This document shows positions 1 to 10,331 of a stretch of 64,000 nucleotides of DNA, one piece after another. A program made the position numbers and the translations under genes. The stretch covers positions 534,892 through 598,891 of the forward strand of contig NZ_MQVY01000001.1 in the NCBI RefSeq assembly GCF_002954385.1, given 5' to 3'. The notes under the pieces are model-generated. The model was not told the origin of the DNA. It searched no databases and was given only the letters and a program-made list of their open reading frames with translations. Each line of letters starts with the position of its first letter. Position 1 is the stretch's first letter. Source of the stretch: Tenacibaculum sp. SG-28 (lineage in GTDB: Bacteria; Bacteroidota; Bacteroidia; Flavobacteriales; Flavobacteriaceae).

Positions 1-3000
1 ACAGCTCTAGATATAGCCCTTACCAGCACTGCAATTAGTTGTATTGGAAGCAGCGATGCATCGATAACCGCAACTGCAAGTAATGGCTGGGGTGGCTACG
101 AATTCCAACTAGAAGATGCTAGTGGTACTGTTTTAGAAGGTTTTAGTACTAGTACGGTATTTACCGGGCTTGCTGCAGGAGATTATGTGGTAATAGTTCG
201 CGATGCCAATGGTTGCGAGCAACGAGATACGATCACCATTACCGATCCTACTGCTATTACTTTTACGCTTAGCAAAGACGACCAATCGTGTGATGCAACT
301 TCTGGAGGAACTATTACAGTTAGTGCTTTAGGAGGAACAGGAGATTACGTGTATATTTTATACGATACTGTGAGTGGTAATGAATTACGTCGTCAAACAG
401 ATGCAGTATTTACCAATTTAGGTGCTGGAGAGTATACCGTAATGGTTAACGATTCTAAAGGGTGTAGTGCTGCTTCTAATGCATCGATTACTTTATTACC
501 CGATTTAGAGTTTACTATTGCAGAAATTAAGAAGTTAGATTGTTCTGTTACACGCGATGCGGAAATTGAAATAAGTATTACTTCTGGTTCTGGTTCTTAT
601 GCCTATGAGGTTAGTAATAGTGCAGGGGTGGTATACCCAAGAACGCCAATTACAACAGGAGCTACTTCTGTTATCTTTACAGTAAACACTGCAGATACTT
701 ATACCGTACAAGTGTACGACGTTGCAGCAACACCAGAGTGTATTGAAGTTTTATCCGTTTCAGTATTAGATCCAATTCTTCCAATTTTTAACTATGATGT
801 AGAGGATAGTACTTGTTTCGGAGCCAATAATGGAGTTATTCGACTGTATGCTGAAGATAATGGTGTTTCTCCTTTAACCTATGCCATTACGAATGCTCCG
901 GATGCTAGTTTGATCGGAACTACGAGTTCTTTTGAATTTACTAATTTGCCTCCTGGTATATATGAAGTGACTGCTACGGGTACGAATAGTTGTACCACCG
1001 CAGAAAATATCACTGTAGAAGAGCCACAAGAAATTAATGTGCCATTTGTTACGGTATCGGAATTTGGTTGTACCATAGGAAACGATACTACTTTTGCAAG
1101 TATCACCGTGGATGAAGCCCAAGTTACCGGAGGATCACAAACTTACAACAGAGTAGTGTTTACAGATACCAGTACTAATGCTGTAGTGCAAGACGATTCT
1201 AGTTTTGTATTTACCTCTACCGATACTGACGGAGGAACCTATTTGATTCAAGTATATGACGATAAAGGTTGTGTTGGAAGTACTACTGCCACGATTCAGC
1301 CATTTGAGGTTCTATTAAGTGCTGTAGTAAATGTAACCCAAGAGATAGATTGTGATACCAATGAAACTATCCAAGTGGATGTTAGCTCGAGTATACCAGT
1401 AGCAGCAGGTGATCTTACCTATAGTATCTCAGGCCAGAATTCTGGGTTCACAGCTACCAATACTACCGGAGAGTTTACAAATTTAGTAACGGATATTTAT
1501 ACCATTGCAATAGAACATACTATTACTGGTTGTATTTTGGAAACTAGTCATGAAGTAGATGCGATACCAACGTTCTCTTTAAACGTTACCAAAACATCTA
1601 ACGCTACATGTATTGGTTCTGCAACCGGTTCGTTTACCGTAGACTTTAGCACTGCATCGCCATATGCAGGCCTGTATTCTTACGAAGTGTATACGGCAGC
1701 TGGAACCACTACCGGAATTACTGGTTCAGGAGCGACTGGTGTTACCACTATTAGTGATTTGGTGGCTGGAGAGTATTACGTAGTAATTCGCATGGAGGAA
1801 ACTCCAGACTGTGAAGTTACGTCACCAACAGTTACGATAGAAGATCCTACTGCAGCACTTTCTTTGGTTGCAGATGCACAATTGATAAGCTGTATCACTT
1901 CAGACTCTGGAGAAGTAGTACTAACCGCTGCAGGAGGTTGGGGTGGCTATACTTATGAAGTAACGAATACCACTACCGGAATTGTGATACAATCGTTTGC
2001 AAGTACCTCTAGTGTTACAGGTTTAAATGCAGGATTGTATGAGGCTACGGTAAAAGATGCTTTAGGATGTGAAGAAACCATAACCTTCGAATTGTTAAAT
2101 CCTGAGCCTATAACCGCTGATTTCAGTGTTGTTGAAAACCTTTGTAATGGAGAACAAAATGCTACGATTACCATAACTAACGTTCAAGGAGGTCAAGGAA
2201 ATCCTGCAAATTATACCTATGCATTAACTTATCCAAATGGAACGATTTCTGCGAATCAAGCTAGTAATGTATTTACAGATTTAACTGAGGGTAGTTATAG
2301 TTTTGTGGTGTATGACGAATTTGTATGTGCAAGCCAACCAGTAACCGTTACTATAACAGATCCTACGAAGGTTATCGCTTCAGCTTCTGTGGTCGCTCCT
2401 ATTACTTGTGATAGAACCCAAGCAATTGTGGAAGTTTCTGGTGCAGGAGGAGCAGGCACTTACGAATACAGTACAGACGGAATTACCTTTGTAAGTTCGA
2501 ATGTATTTACGGTAGACGCTGGAAAACACCAATTATATGTTCGCGATGCGAATGGCTGTGTATCGGATCCTTTCGAGTTGGTAACCGTAGATCGTTACGA
2601 TCCTATAGACATTAATTTAGATATAGAGTCAGCCTTTATTACGTGTAAAGGAGAAAACAATGGTGTATTAACGGCTAATGTAATTGACGGAGGATTCAAT
2701 AACTATGAGTACGAATTATTAGATGCAAGTGGTGCTATCGTAAGACCGGTACAAGCCTCTAATACTTTTGAAGACTTAGCAGAGGGTAGTTATAAGATTC
2801 GCGTGTACACTACCAATTCGAATGGTGATGTATGTATCGAGGATACCGCTGTACAAAGTATTGCCGAACCAGAACTTCTTCAGGTAGCTGCATCGCAAAT
2901 TAATTTAAGTTGTAACGGTGGAGCAGACGGCAGTATTACGGTAAACGCAGAAGGTGGTAATGAAGGCTATGAATACAACATAAGCCCTGGTTTCCCATCG

Positions 3001-4125
3001 AACAAGTTTGTAGACTACAATGTTTTTGAAAACCTAACAGCAGGAGAGTATACAATAACGGTAAAAGATAAAGTTGGATGTTTCCAAACGATTACTAGAA
3101 CAATTGTAGAACCAAGCGAAGTGGCTGTAGACTTATCGGCCGTAGTACAACAAGAATGTATCTTAGACCCAAGTCCTACGATTACTATTGAAGCTTCCGG
3201 TGGATCTGTTACCCCCGGAACTGCAACCTATATCGTAAGTATTAATGGTATTGATTTACCGGGTACCTATCCGGAAGGAACAATTACGTTAGGAGCTGCC
3301 GAAGGGATTGAGGCCAATCAGTTCTATGGAATTTCAATCCGAAGCAACGATACTTGTGCTCCGAAAGAGTTAGATGTTGTGGCTACAACAAAACCAGTAG
3401 ATTTGCAGTTAGAAAATCTATTGGAATACAATTGTCCTAACGGAAATGTACTATCAGCATCTGTACAAGAGGAATACAAAGACGTAGTTGTGTATTCTTT
3501 ATACGATGATGGTATTTTACAAGCCTCAAATGATACTGGAATATTTACTAATCTTGCTCCAAGCGATAAGTATACTATTGAAGCGGAGCATATTAATAAA
3601 GGTTGTCCGGTGGATATCCCAATTCAGGAGGTAATTGAAGTACAAGAACTAGAATTAACTTTAGACGATTCTCAAATGAATCTACTAATTGCTAACGGAA
3701 ACTTCGGAGTACCACCGTACGAATACAGTTTTGATGGCGGTGACTTCGATATTTCTAATCAAATTACCATATACGAGACAAGAGATTATACGGTTAGAAT
3801 CAGGGATGCTCGTGGTTGTGAGTTAGAGTTAATTATTCAAGGAAATTATATTACCATTGAAGTACCAAATATATTTTCACCAAATGGCGACGGAACTAAT
3901 GATTACTGGTATCCGAAAAATGTAAGAGATTACCACAATTTGGAAGTGTTAATATTTGATAGATATGCACGTAATATCGTTTCCTATACTGGCTTACAAG
4001 AAGGTTGGGATGGAACTTACGAAGGGAAAAACCTTCCAACCGGTGATTATTGGTACACGATATACTTTACCGAACTTTCCGGGCAAAGAAGAAAAATAAT
4101 GGGTCACTTTACACTTTATAGATAG
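1..4125 (+). CDS. SprB-repeat adhesin with T9SS type B C-terminal domain (5' partial)
   Basis: The reading frame is open from base 1, so the N-terminus lies outside the window; 1374 residues are visible. The protein is a chain of about 14 degenerate SprB-type repeats of roughly 75-95 residues. Each begins with a Cys motif such as SCITSDSGEVVLTAAGG or TCKGENNGVLTANV and ends near AGxYxVxVxDxxGC. The last ~85 residues (PNIFSPNGDGTNDYW, then RYARNIV, GWDGTYEGKNLPTGDYWY, GHFTLYR) are the gliding-motility-associated (CHU_C) C-terminal domain, which directs type IX secretion and surface attachment. By family knowledge this is a SprB-like surface adhesin used in gliding or biofilm attachment; whether it is SprB itself cannot be told. 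The SprF-like gene starts 7 bp later, as expected for a type B T9SS cargo and its partner. Ligand unknown. Confidence 0.9.
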   Translation, partial: TALDIALTSTAISCIGSSDASITATASNGWGGYEFQLEDASGTVLEGFSTSTVFTGLAAGDYVVIVRDANGCEQRDTITITDPTAITFTLSKDDQSCDATSGGTITVSALGGTGDYVYILYDTVSGNELRRQTDAVFTNLGAGEYTVMVNDSKGCSAASNASITLLPDLEFTIAEIKKLDCSVTRDAEIEISITSGSGSYAYEVSNSAGVVYPRTPITTGATSVIFTVNTADTYTVQVYDVAATPECIEVLSVSVLDPILPIFNYDVEDSTCFGANNGVIRLYAEDNGVSPLTYAITNAPDASLIGTTSSFEFTNLPPGIYEVTATGTNSCTTAENITVEEPQEINVPFVTVSEFGCTIGNDTTFASITVDEAQVTGGSQTYNRVVFTDTSTNAVVQDDSSFVFTSTDTDGGTYLIQVYDDKGCVGSTTATIQPFEVLLSAVVNVTQEIDCDTNETIQVDVSSSIPVAAGDLTYSISGQNSGFTATNTTGEFTNLVTDIYTIAIEHTITGCILETSHEVDAIPTFSLNVTKTSNATCIGSATGSFTVDFSTASPYAGLYSYEVYTAAGTTTGITGSGATGVTTISDLVAGEYYVVIRMEETPDCEVTSPTVTIEDPTAALSLVADAQLISCITSDSGEVVLTAAGGWGGYTYEVTNTTTGIVIQSFASTSSVTGLNAGLYEATVKDALGCEETITFELLNPEPITADFSVVENLCNGEQNATITITNVQGGQGNPANYTYALTYPNGTISANQASNVFTDLTEGSYSFVVYDEFVCASQPVTVTITDPTKVIASASVVAPITCDRTQAIVEVSGAGGAGTYEYSTDGITFVSSNVFTVDAGKHQLYVRDANGCVSDPFELVTVDRYDPIDINLDIESAFITCKGENNGVLTANVIDGGFNNYEYELLDASGAIVRPVQASNTFEDLAEGSYKIRVYTTNSNGDVCIEDTAVQSIAEPELLQVAASQINLSCNGGADGSITVNAEGGNEGYEYNISPGFPSNKFVDYNVFENLTAGEYTITVKDKVGCFQTITRTIVEPSEVAVDLSAVVQQECILDPSPTITIEASGGSVTPGTATYIVSINGIDLPGTYPEGTITLGAAEGIEANQFYGISIRSNDTCAPKELDVVATTKPVDLQLENLLEYNCPNGNVLSASVQEEYKDVVVYSLYDDGILQASNDTGIFTNLAPSDKYTIEAEHINKGCPVDIPIQEVIEVQELELTLDDSQMNLLIANGNFGVPPYEYSFDGGDFDISNQITIYETRDYTVRIRDARGCELELIIQGNYITIEVPNIFSPNGDGTNDYWYPKNVRDYHNLEVLIFDRYARNIVSYTGLQEGWDGTYEGKNLPTGDYWYTIYFTELSGQRRKIMGHFTLYR

Positions 4126-4132
4126 AAGAATA

Positions 4133-5080
4133 ATGAGAAAGATATTTGTAATTTTAACAATGTTAATGTTTGGTGGGTCACTTTACTCACAAGAAGTTGA
4201 ACTACCGACCTATGTGAGTCATTTGGCAGATAATCCCTTTGTGATTTCGCCGACCTACGCAGGAATTGGTGCAGGTTTGCAAATGCGTTTAAATGGAGTG
4301 AGCCAATGGATTGGTTTAGAGAATGCTCCCGATACACAGTCGCTGTCGGTAGAGGCGAGGATAGCGGAACGATTTGGAGGAGGAATTATATTCTTTAACG
4401 ATAAAAATGGATATACCTCGCAGCAAGGTGCAAAGCTTTCCTTTGCTAGTCACTTAACCTTGAGTGATTTTTACAATAGCTTTTTGTCTTTTGCATTGAG
4501 TTATTCGTACACCCAATTCAATTTGGATACTTCTGAAAATAATTCCGGAGAAACACTTCCAAATAGATCTTTTGGAAATTCAAATTTCGATGTAGGAATG
4601 CTTTTTCGTTTTGAAAAATTTAGTATAACCTTTAATATTGGAAATTTATTAGATAAAGACGTTCGAGATTTTGATACTAACGAACCAAAAATTTTGCGAA
4701 AATACACGGTGTTTTCTTCCTATGTCTTTTCAAAACTAAGCACTAGATTTGAGGTAGAGCCTTCGATGCTCGTGGAATATAGAGAATTTGATAAGCGTTC
4801 GAGAACAGATTTAAACGTAAAGGTAAGAAAAGGAATACGAGACGGTTATTTATGGGCAGGATTGAGTTATACATTCTTGAACGATCAATTTTTTAATCCC
4901 AACTCCCTAGGACCTTTATTAGGTTTGAAAAAGAATAATCTTTACATGTCTTATGGATTTGGTATCAATTTAAATAAAGTACAAGATTTTAATTACGGAA
5001 CCCATATGATAACACTAGGCTTTGATTACGACAAAAGACCAAGTTTAGCACGATGTACACAAAAAATGATGATTTTTTAG
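4133..5080 (+). CDS. PorP/SprF family type IX secretion outer-membrane protein
   Basis: The 315-residue product has a clear signal peptide ([20 protein letters not shown]) followed by the PorP/SprF pattern [23 protein letters not shown] and repeated amphipathic beta-strands typical of a small outer-membrane barrel. In Flavobacterium johnsoniae SprF is needed for secretion or surface attachment of SprB. Genes of this family usually sit directly downstream of one large adhesin with a type B C-terminal domain, exactly as here (7 bp gap). The inferred role is a dedicated partner of the adhesin encoded upstream. A strong terminator follows at 5104-5145, so the two genes probably form one transcript. 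Confidence 0.9.
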   Translation: MRKIFVILTMLMFGGSLYSQEVELPTYVSHLADNPFVISPTYAGIGAGLQMRLNGVSQWIGLENAPDTQSLSVEARIAERFGGGIIFFNDKNGYTSQQGAKLSFASHLTLSDFYNSFLSFALSYSYTQFNLDTSENNSGETLPNRSFGNSNFDVGMLFRFEKFSITFNIGNLLDKDVRDFDTNEPKILRKYTVFSSYVFSKLSTRFEVEPSMLVEYREFDKRSRTDLNVKVRKGIRDGYLWAGLSYTFLNDQFFNPNSLGPLLGLKKNNLYMSYGFGINLNKVQDFNYGTHMITLGFDYDKRPSLARCTQKMMIF

Positions 5081-5103
5081 TAGTAGTGTATATACCAATA
5101 TTA

Positions 5104-5145
5104 AATCCTCAAGATACTTTCAGTACTTGAGGATTTTGTTTTTCT
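5104..5145 (+). terminator. Rho-independent terminator of the adhesin/sprF unit
   Basis: A 10-bp perfect stem (AATCCTCAAG / CTTGAGGATT) with a 12-base loop is followed by a T-rich run. It lies 23 bp after the sprF stop. It overlaps a possible TTG start for the next gene, which argues for the ATG at 5154. Confidence 0.85.
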
Positions 5146-5153
5146 TTGTAGTA

Positions 5154-5984
5154 ATGAAAGATAATGCTATTTCCACCAATCTGAATAAGTATATCAGCAC
5201 TACAGGAATTTGTTCGCGTAGGGAGGCTGAAAAAATGATATTGGCAGGAAGAGTAACCATAAATGGTAAGCCAACTCAACTCGGAAATAGAGTGTTTGCA
5301 GGAGATATCGTTAAAATTGATGGTAAGCCTTTAAAAGCAAAGCCTAAAACGGTATACATCGCTTTAAACAAGCCCATAGGTATTGTTTGTACCACAGACA
5401 GTAAAGAAAAAAAGAATATCGTAAAGTTTATCGGTCATCCACAGCGATTATTTCCAATTGGTAGATTAGACAAACCTTCAGAAGGTTTAATTTTTTTAAC
5501 CAATGATGGAGATATTGTAAATAAAATACTAAGAGCTGGAAATAATCACGAAAAGGAATACATAGTTACGGTAAACAAACCGATTTCAGAACGTTTTTTA
5601 AAACGTATGGCCAACGGTATTCCTATATTAGGAACGGTTACCAAAAAATGCAAAGTAACGCAAGTTAATACCACTACTTTTAAAATAATTTTGGTACAAG
5701 GTTTAAATCGTCAAATACGCCGTATGTGTGAATATTTGGGATATGAGGTGCAAAAACTGAAACGTACCAGAATTATGAATGTTTCTCTTGGGACATTAAA
5801 AACAGGAGATTGGCGAGAATTAACAATCGCAGAGATGAATGCTCTTAATGGATTATTGGTTACCTCATCTAAAACAGAAGAAGCCTCTTTAAATAACTCT
5901 AGTATTCCTAAAAGCAAATCTAAAAAACCAAACTTTAGCCCTAGATCTAAATTTGGAAGAACACGAAAGAAGAAGCACCGTTAG
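5154..5984 (+). CDS. rluF: 23S rRNA pseudouridine synthase, RluF-like
   Basis: The 276-residue RsuA/RluB/RluF-type enzyme converts a specific uridine of 23S rRNA to pseudouridine. An S4 RNA-binding domain occupies residues ~1-60 ([22 protein letters not shown]). The catalytic domain follows with [11 protein letters not shown], the active-site loop [17 protein letters not shown] (catalytic Asp in RLD) and [17 protein letters not shown]. The NKPxGIVCTTD form is typical of RluF. The tail (~235-276) is Lys/Ser/Arg-rich and low complexity, likely RNA-binding. The frame extends upstream to a TTG inside the preceding terminator hairpin, so the ATG at 5154 is preferred. A TTTCTTTG box at 5141-5148 lies just upstream, suggesting a very short or absent leader. 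Confidence 0.88.
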   Translation: MKDNAISTNLNKYISTTGICSRREAEKMILAGRVTINGKPTQLGNRVFAGDIVKIDGKPLKAKPKTVYIALNKPIGIVCTTDSKEKKNIVKFIGHPQRLFPIGRLDKPSEGLIFLTNDGDIVNKILRAGNNHEKEYIVTVNKPISERFLKRMANGIPILGTVTKKCKVTQVNTTTFKIILVQGLNRQIRRMCEYLGYEVQKLKRTRIMNVSLGTLKTGDWRELTIAEMNALNGLLVTSSKTEEASLNNSSIPKSKSKKPNFSPRSKFGRTRKKKHR

Positions 5985-6061
5985 TGTTTTCTATGCGAGA
6001 GTATTTTACATATGCTAGGAAACTTTTAACACAGTCTTTTTTACCATTCCGTTTACAATTG

Positions 6062-6069
6062 TATCTTTG
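6062..6069 (+). promoter_or_regulatory. Bacteroidota -7 promoter box (TATCTTTG) of tgt
   Basis: TATCTTTG matches the Bacteroidota -7 consensus TAnnTTTG. It ends only 6 bases before the tgt ATG at 6076, so the predicted transcription start falls at or next to the start codon. Confidence 0.6.
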
Positions 6070-6075
6070 TCGACT

Positions 6076-7206
6076 ATGCAATTTAATTTAAAATCAACCG
6101 ATCCTAAAAGTAAAGCACGCGCTGGTGTGATTACTACCGATCACGGAACTATTGAAACGCCAATTTTCATGCCTGTTGGTACTGTTGGAACGGTAAAAGG
6201 GGTGCATCAATCCGAACTGAAAAATGAAATTAACCCCGACATCATACTAGGAAACACCTACCACCTCTACTTGCGCCCGCAAACTAAAATTTTAGAAGCA
6301 GCAGGTGGGTTACATAAATTTATGAATTGGGATCGCAATATACTAACAGATAGTGGCGGTTACCAAGTGTATTCTTTATCTGGTAGAAGAAAAATAAATG
6401 AAGAAGGGGTGAAGTTTAAAAGTCATATTGATGGTTCTACCCATTTTTTTACTCCGGAAAACGTAATGGAAATTCAGCGAACTATTGGAGCGGATATAAT
6501 TATGGCATTTGACGAATGTACACCTTATCCTTGTGATTATGGGTATGCAAAGCAATCGATGCACATGACGCACAGATGGTTAAAACGGTGTATTTCCCAC
6601 CTAGAAAAGGTACCAGTGAAATACGGTTATCAACAAACCTTTTTTCCAATAGTACAAGGGAGTACATATAAAGATCTTCGAAAGCAGTCTGCCGAATTTA
6701 TTGCATCGGTAGAGGCAGAGGGGAATGCCATTGGTGGGCTTTCGGTTGGGGAGCCCGCTGAAGAATTGTACGCCATGACAGATGTGGTTTGCGACATACT
6801 ACCAGAGGATAAACCGAGGTATTTAATGGGTGTTGGTACTCCAATTAATATTTTAGAAAACATTGCACTCGGTGTAGATATGTTCGATTGCGTTATGCCT
6901 ACCAGAAATGCAAGAAATGGAATGCTATTTACAGCACACGGTACTATTAATATTAAAAATAAAAAATGGGAAAATGACTTTTCTCCTATCGATGAAATGG
7001 GCATTACCTATGTAGATACGCTGTATTCCAAAGCGTACCTGCGCCACCTCTTTGCGGCAAAAGAAATGTTGGGAAAACAAATTGCATCCATTCACAATCT
7101 TGGTTTTTATTTGTGGTTAACACGAGAGGCGAGGAAACACATCATTGCAGGCGATTTTGCACAATGGAAAGATACCATGGTAAAGCAAATGAACAAACGA
7201 TTATAG
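6076..7206 (+). CDS. tgt: tRNA-guanine transglycosylase (queuine tRNA-ribosyltransferase)
   Basis: The 376-residue enzyme exchanges G34 for preQ1 in GUN-anticodon tRNAs during queuosine synthesis. Diagnostic segments are MPVGTVGTVKGVH near the N-terminus, LTDSGGYQVYSL with the catalytic Asp, DIIMAFDECTPYP, PIVQGSTYKDLR, the second active-site Asp in DMFDCVMPTRNARNG, and NKKWENDFSPID. The canonical zinc-binding CxCxxC...H cluster is not present in standard form; the region reads NDFSPIDEMGITY, as in many Bacteroidota Tgt proteins. ATG 6076 is chosen over the in-frame TTG at 6067, which lies inside the promoter box. The lptF/G gene starts immediately after the stop. Confidence 0.95.
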   Translation: MQFNLKSTDPKSKARAGVITTDHGTIETPIFMPVGTVGTVKGVHQSELKNEINPDIILGNTYHLYLRPQTKILEAAGGLHKFMNWDRNILTDSGGYQVYSLSGRRKINEEGVKFKSHIDGSTHFFTPENVMEIQRTIGADIIMAFDECTPYPCDYGYAKQSMHMTHRWLKRCISHLEKVPVKYGYQQTFFPIVQGSTYKDLRKQSAEFIASVEAEGNAIGGLSVGEPAEELYAMTDVVCDILPEDKPRYLMGVGTPINILENIALGVDMFDCVMPTRNARNGMLFTAHGTINIKNKKWENDFSPIDEMGITYVDTLYSKAYLRHLFAAKEMLGKQIASIHNLGFYLWLTREARKHIIAGDFAQWKDTMVKQMNKRL

Positions 7207-7207
7207 G

Positions 7208-8293
7208 TTGAAATTAATTGATAGATACATACTGAAAAAGTTTTTAGTAACGTTTTTATTTACCTTACTAATCTTATTGCCAATAGCTATAGCGATTGAT
7301 ATAGCTGAAAAAATAGATAAGTTTTTACGAGAAGAAAACCTTACTATACTGGAGGTAGTTAGAGATTATTATGTGAATTTTATTATCTACTATGGCAATA
7401 CATTCATGCCGTTAGCATTGTTTATCTCCGTAATATTATTCACCTCTAAACTAGCTAATAATACTGAAATTGTTGCCATAAATAGTTCGCAAATTTCATT
7501 CACAAGATTTTTATATCCGTACTTAGTTGGGGCAACTATTATCGCATCTGTAGCTTTTTTGATGAATCATTTTGTAGTTCCATCGAGCAGTAAAACGAGA
7601 AAAGCTTTTGAAAAGAAATATCTAAAAAAGCGAAAATTCACCGATAATACCATTCGTGAATTTAGTTTGCAGTTGAATGATAGCACCTATGTTTTTATTC
7701 AGAACTTTAACTTGAAAAATAACTCTGGTTATAATTTTTCTATCGAAAATTACGATGGAATAGCATTAAAATCAAAATTTACAGCAGACAATTTAAACTG
7801 GAATAAAAAAGATAGCACCTTTAAACTTTATAACTGGAAAAGAAGACTAGTTTTTAAAAATAGAGATAGTATCTCTTTTGGTAATTCTATAGATACCGTT
7901 TTTGCTTTTTCGCCAAAAGATTTTAACTATAAAAATATCGTGGCACAAGAAATGCAATCCGGTGAATTAAAGGATTTTATAAGTATTTCCAAAAAAAGAG
8001 GTATTAAGAATTTAAACCAATATTATGTAGAATTGTACAAGCGAACTAGTTTGCCAGTAGCCTGTTATATTTTAACACTTATCGCCGTGGTATTGGCACA
8101 TAAAAAGAAACGAGGAGGCCTAGGACTTAATTTAGCCTTAGGAATAGCAGCTATGTTTATCTATGTCTTCTTTATGAAAATTGGGGAAGTACTTGGAGCT
8201 GTAGCTGGTGCCAATCCTTTATTGAATGTATGGATGCCAAATATCCTATTTGGAACCTACGCAATATACTTATATTTTAATGCAAGAAAGTAA
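7208..8293 (+). CDS. LptF/LptG family lipopolysaccharide export permease
   Basis: The 361-residue inner-membrane protein belongs to the YjgP/YjgQ family, part of the LptB2FG ABC transporter that extracts LPS from the inner membrane. Three N-terminal membrane segments (~10-32, ~55-80, ~100-120) precede a periplasmic beta-jellyroll region (~130-265). Three C-terminal segments follow, with the typical TSLPVACYILTLIAVVLAH and GLNLALGIAAMFIYV. It starts at a TTG one base after the tgt stop; residues KLIDRYILKKFLVTF fit the family N-terminus, so TTG is probably real. LptF and LptG cannot be separated by eye. It overlaps the next gene by 14 bp, giving an operon with tgt. Confidence 0.9.
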   Translation: MKLIDRYILKKFLVTFLFTLLILLPIAIAIDIAEKIDKFLREENLTILEVVRDYYVNFIIYYGNTFMPLALFISVILFTSKLANNTEIVAINSSQISFTRFLYPYLVGATIIASVAFLMNHFVVPSSSKTRKAFEKKYLKKRKFTDNTIREFSLQLNDSTYVFIQNFNLKNNSGYNFSIENYDGIALKSKFTADNLNWNKKDSTFKLYNWKRRLVFKNRDSISFGNSIDTVFAFSPKDFNYKNIVAQEMQSGELKDFISISKKRGIKNLNQYYVELYKRTSLPVACYILTLIAVVLAHKKKRGGLGLNLALGIAAMFIYVFFMKIGEVLGAVAGANPLLNVWMPNILFGTYAIYLYFNARK

Positions 8294-9186
8294 ACTAAAA
8301 AGTTATTTATTACTCCATTTAATAGTATTTATATGGGGTTTTACTGCGATTTTAGGCGCCTTAATAACCGTTGACGCGATACCGCTCGTATGGTTTAGAA
8401 TGTCCTTAGCAGTTGTTTTTATTTTACTCTATTTTTTGATGACTAAGAAAAACTTTAAAATCGCACCTAAAGCGCTATTAAAATTTGTTTTTTCGGGCAT
8501 TATTATTGCTGTGCATTGGATTACTTTTTTTAAGGCAATAAAAGTATCTAATGTTTCCGTGGCTCTGGTAACGATGAGCACAGGTGCTTTCTTTGCGTCT
8601 CTTGTAGAACCTATTTTTTTCAAAAGAAAAAATTAGGTCTATAGAAATACTTTTAGGTATTATGGTGATCTTAGGCCTGTATATCATTTTTAATTTTGAA
8701 AGCCAATATACTATGGGTATTGTTTATGCGCTAATTTCGGCGTTCTTATCGGCCCTATTTTCGGTCTTAAATGGTTTGTATGTAAAACGTTATGAGCCCG
8801 ATGTAATTTCTTTTTACCAACTTTTTTTTGGGGCATTAGCCATAACGTTCTACTTTATAGTTAACCAGACATTTTCGCTGTCTTTTTTTACGCTCTCCGG
8901 CACCGATTGGATTTATCTGGTTATTTTGAGTAGTGTTTGTACCGCCTATGCTTTTATAGCATCCGTAAAAGTCATGAAGCATTTGACTCCTTACACGGTA
9001 ATGCTAACTATTAACTTAGAGCCTATTTACGCCATAATTTTAGCTTTACTTGTTTTTGGAGAAAAAGAGCAAATGAACCCTGAGTTTTACTATGGAGCAT
9101 TTATTGTTTTATTTGTAGTTTTACTAAACGGCCTTTTGAAAAACACCAAATTACCGAAAATAAAAATGCGAACGAAAAATAACTAA
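8280..9186 (+). pseudogene. EamA/DMT-family transporter, frameshifted in this sequence
   Basis: This is an EamA (RhaT-like) ten-helix exporter of small metabolites; substrate unknown. The first half (from ATG 8280, MQESKLKSYLLLHLIVFIWG) runs to a stop at 8636. The second half continues in another frame from about 8630 (IRSIEILLGIMVILGLYI ... SVCTAYAFIASVKVMKHLTPYTVML) to 9186. Removing one A from the six-A run at about 8627-8632 restores one 301-residue frame through KRKIRSIEILLGIM, the normal family length. The two halves carry the two EamA repeats. The single-base break in a homopolymer suggests an assembly error rather than a dead gene. The start overlaps the end of the lptF/G gene by 14 bp. 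Confidence 0.85.
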
Positions 9187-9224
9187 AAAAGCATTAGTTC
9201 TAAACTAGCTTTATAAATTTTTAG

Positions 9225-9232
9225 TATGTTTG
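9225..9232 (+). promoter_or_regulatory. Bacteroidota -7 promoter box (TATGTTTG) of accA
   Basis: TATGTTTG fits the TAnnTTTG consensus, 48 bases upstream of the accA ATG at 9281. No convincing -33 TTG is visible. Confidence 0.5.
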
Positions 9233-9280
9233 TCTTCACAAACAACTATTGAAAGTAAGTATAAAATCAAACTATACATT

Positions 9281-10234
9281 ATGGAATATTTAGATTTTGA
9301 AATGCCAATTAAAGAATTAGAAGACCAATTGGCAAAATGTTACGACTTAGGAAAGGAGAGTGATGTAGACGTATCAAAAACCTCGAAGGAAATTGAAAAG
9401 AAGATAGAAAAAGTAAAAAAAGATATACATAAAAACCTAACGCCATGGCAACGTGTGCAGTTGTCTCGTCATCCTAACAGACCCTACACGTTAGATTATA
9501 TTCATGCGATATGTGGAGATACCTTTATGGAATTGCACGGGGATAGAAGTGTTAAAGATGATAAGGCAATGATTGGTGGTTTAGGAAAAATTGGAGACCA
9601 GTCTTTTATGTTTATCGGACAACAAAAAGGGTACAATACCAAAACAAGACAGTATCGAAATTTTGGGATGGCAAATCCTGAAGGGTATCGCAAGGCTTTG
9701 CGTTTGATGAAAATGGCCGAAAAGTTTGGTATTCCTGTGGTAACCTTTTTGGATACTCCAGGTGCCTATCCTGGTTTAGAAGCTGAGGAACGAGGGCAAG
9801 GAGAAGCGATTGCGAGGAATATTTTAGAAATGACTCGTCTAAAAACACCTATTATTACGGTAGTTATTGGCGAAGGTGCCTCTGGTGGTGCAGTTGGTAT
9901 AGGTGTTGGTGATCGTGTTTATATGATGGAAAATACTTGGTATACGGTAATATCTCCTGAATCTTGCTCTTCTATTTTATGGCGCAGTTGGGAATACAAA
10001 GAACAGGCTGCCGAAGCATTGAAGTTGACCGGTGCCGACATGAAAAAATTAGCCTTGATTGACGGTATTATTAAAGAACCTTTAGGTGGAGCACACTTTG
10101 ATCGTGATGGTGCTTATGAAGCTGTAAAATCACAAATACTAAAAGCTTTCAAGGATTTAAAAGATTTAGATTACCCAGAGTTAATTGAACAGCGTATGGA
10201 CAAATATGCCAACATGGGCGTCTATAAAGAATAA
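9281..10234 (+). CDS. accA: Acetyl-CoA carboxylase carboxyltransferase subunit alpha
   Basis: The 317-residue product is the alpha half of the carboxyltransferase that moves CO2 from biotin-BCCP to acetyl-CoA, the first step of fatty-acid synthesis. Visible family segments: [14 protein letters not shown] at the N-terminus, [40 protein letters not shown], the oxyanion-hole and CoA regions [20 protein letters not shown] and [17 protein letters not shown], then [23 protein letters not shown]. Length is normal. The frame extends upstream to TTG 9230, but that lies in the promoter box; ATG 9281 gives the usual MEYLDFE start. A terminator follows at 10258. Confidence 0.96.
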   Translation: MEYLDFEMPIKELEDQLAKCYDLGKESDVDVSKTSKEIEKKIEKVKKDIHKNLTPWQRVQLSRHPNRPYTLDYIHAICGDTFMELHGDRSVKDDKAMIGGLGKIGDQSFMFIGQQKGYNTKTRQYRNFGMANPEGYRKALRLMKMAEKFGIPVVTFLDTPGAYPGLEAEERGQGEAIARNILEMTRLKTPIITVVIGEGASGGAVGIGVGDRVYMMENTWYTVISPESCSSILWRSWEYKEQAAEALKLTGADMKKLALIDGIIKEPLGGAHFDRDGAYEAVKSQILKAFKDLKDLDYPELIEQRMDKYANMGVYKE

Positions 10235-10257
10235 AATTACTCTTTAACAAGCTAAGT

Positions 10258-10302
10258 AAAAAAGGTCGTTAGAATACTGTAATTATTCTATCGATCTTTT
10301 TT
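10258..10302 (+). terminator. Terminator of accA
   Basis: A long stem (AAAAAGGTCGTTAGAATA paired with TATTCTATCGATCTTTTTT, with a few wobble or mismatch pairs) and a T-run lie 24 bp after the accA stop. It may also serve the convergent gene ending at 10332. Confidence 0.7.
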
Positions 10303-10331
10303 GTATTACAGCTGTTTAACAGAGTTAAAAA

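Noticed and set aside
874..1122. Antisense open frames inside the adhesin and other large genes
   Set aside because: They are shadows of strongly supported coding frames, with no promoter, motif or separate start signal.
1..4125. DNA-level tandem repeat array
   Set aside because: The repeats are visible only at protein level; nucleotide identity between units is too low to call a DNA repeat.
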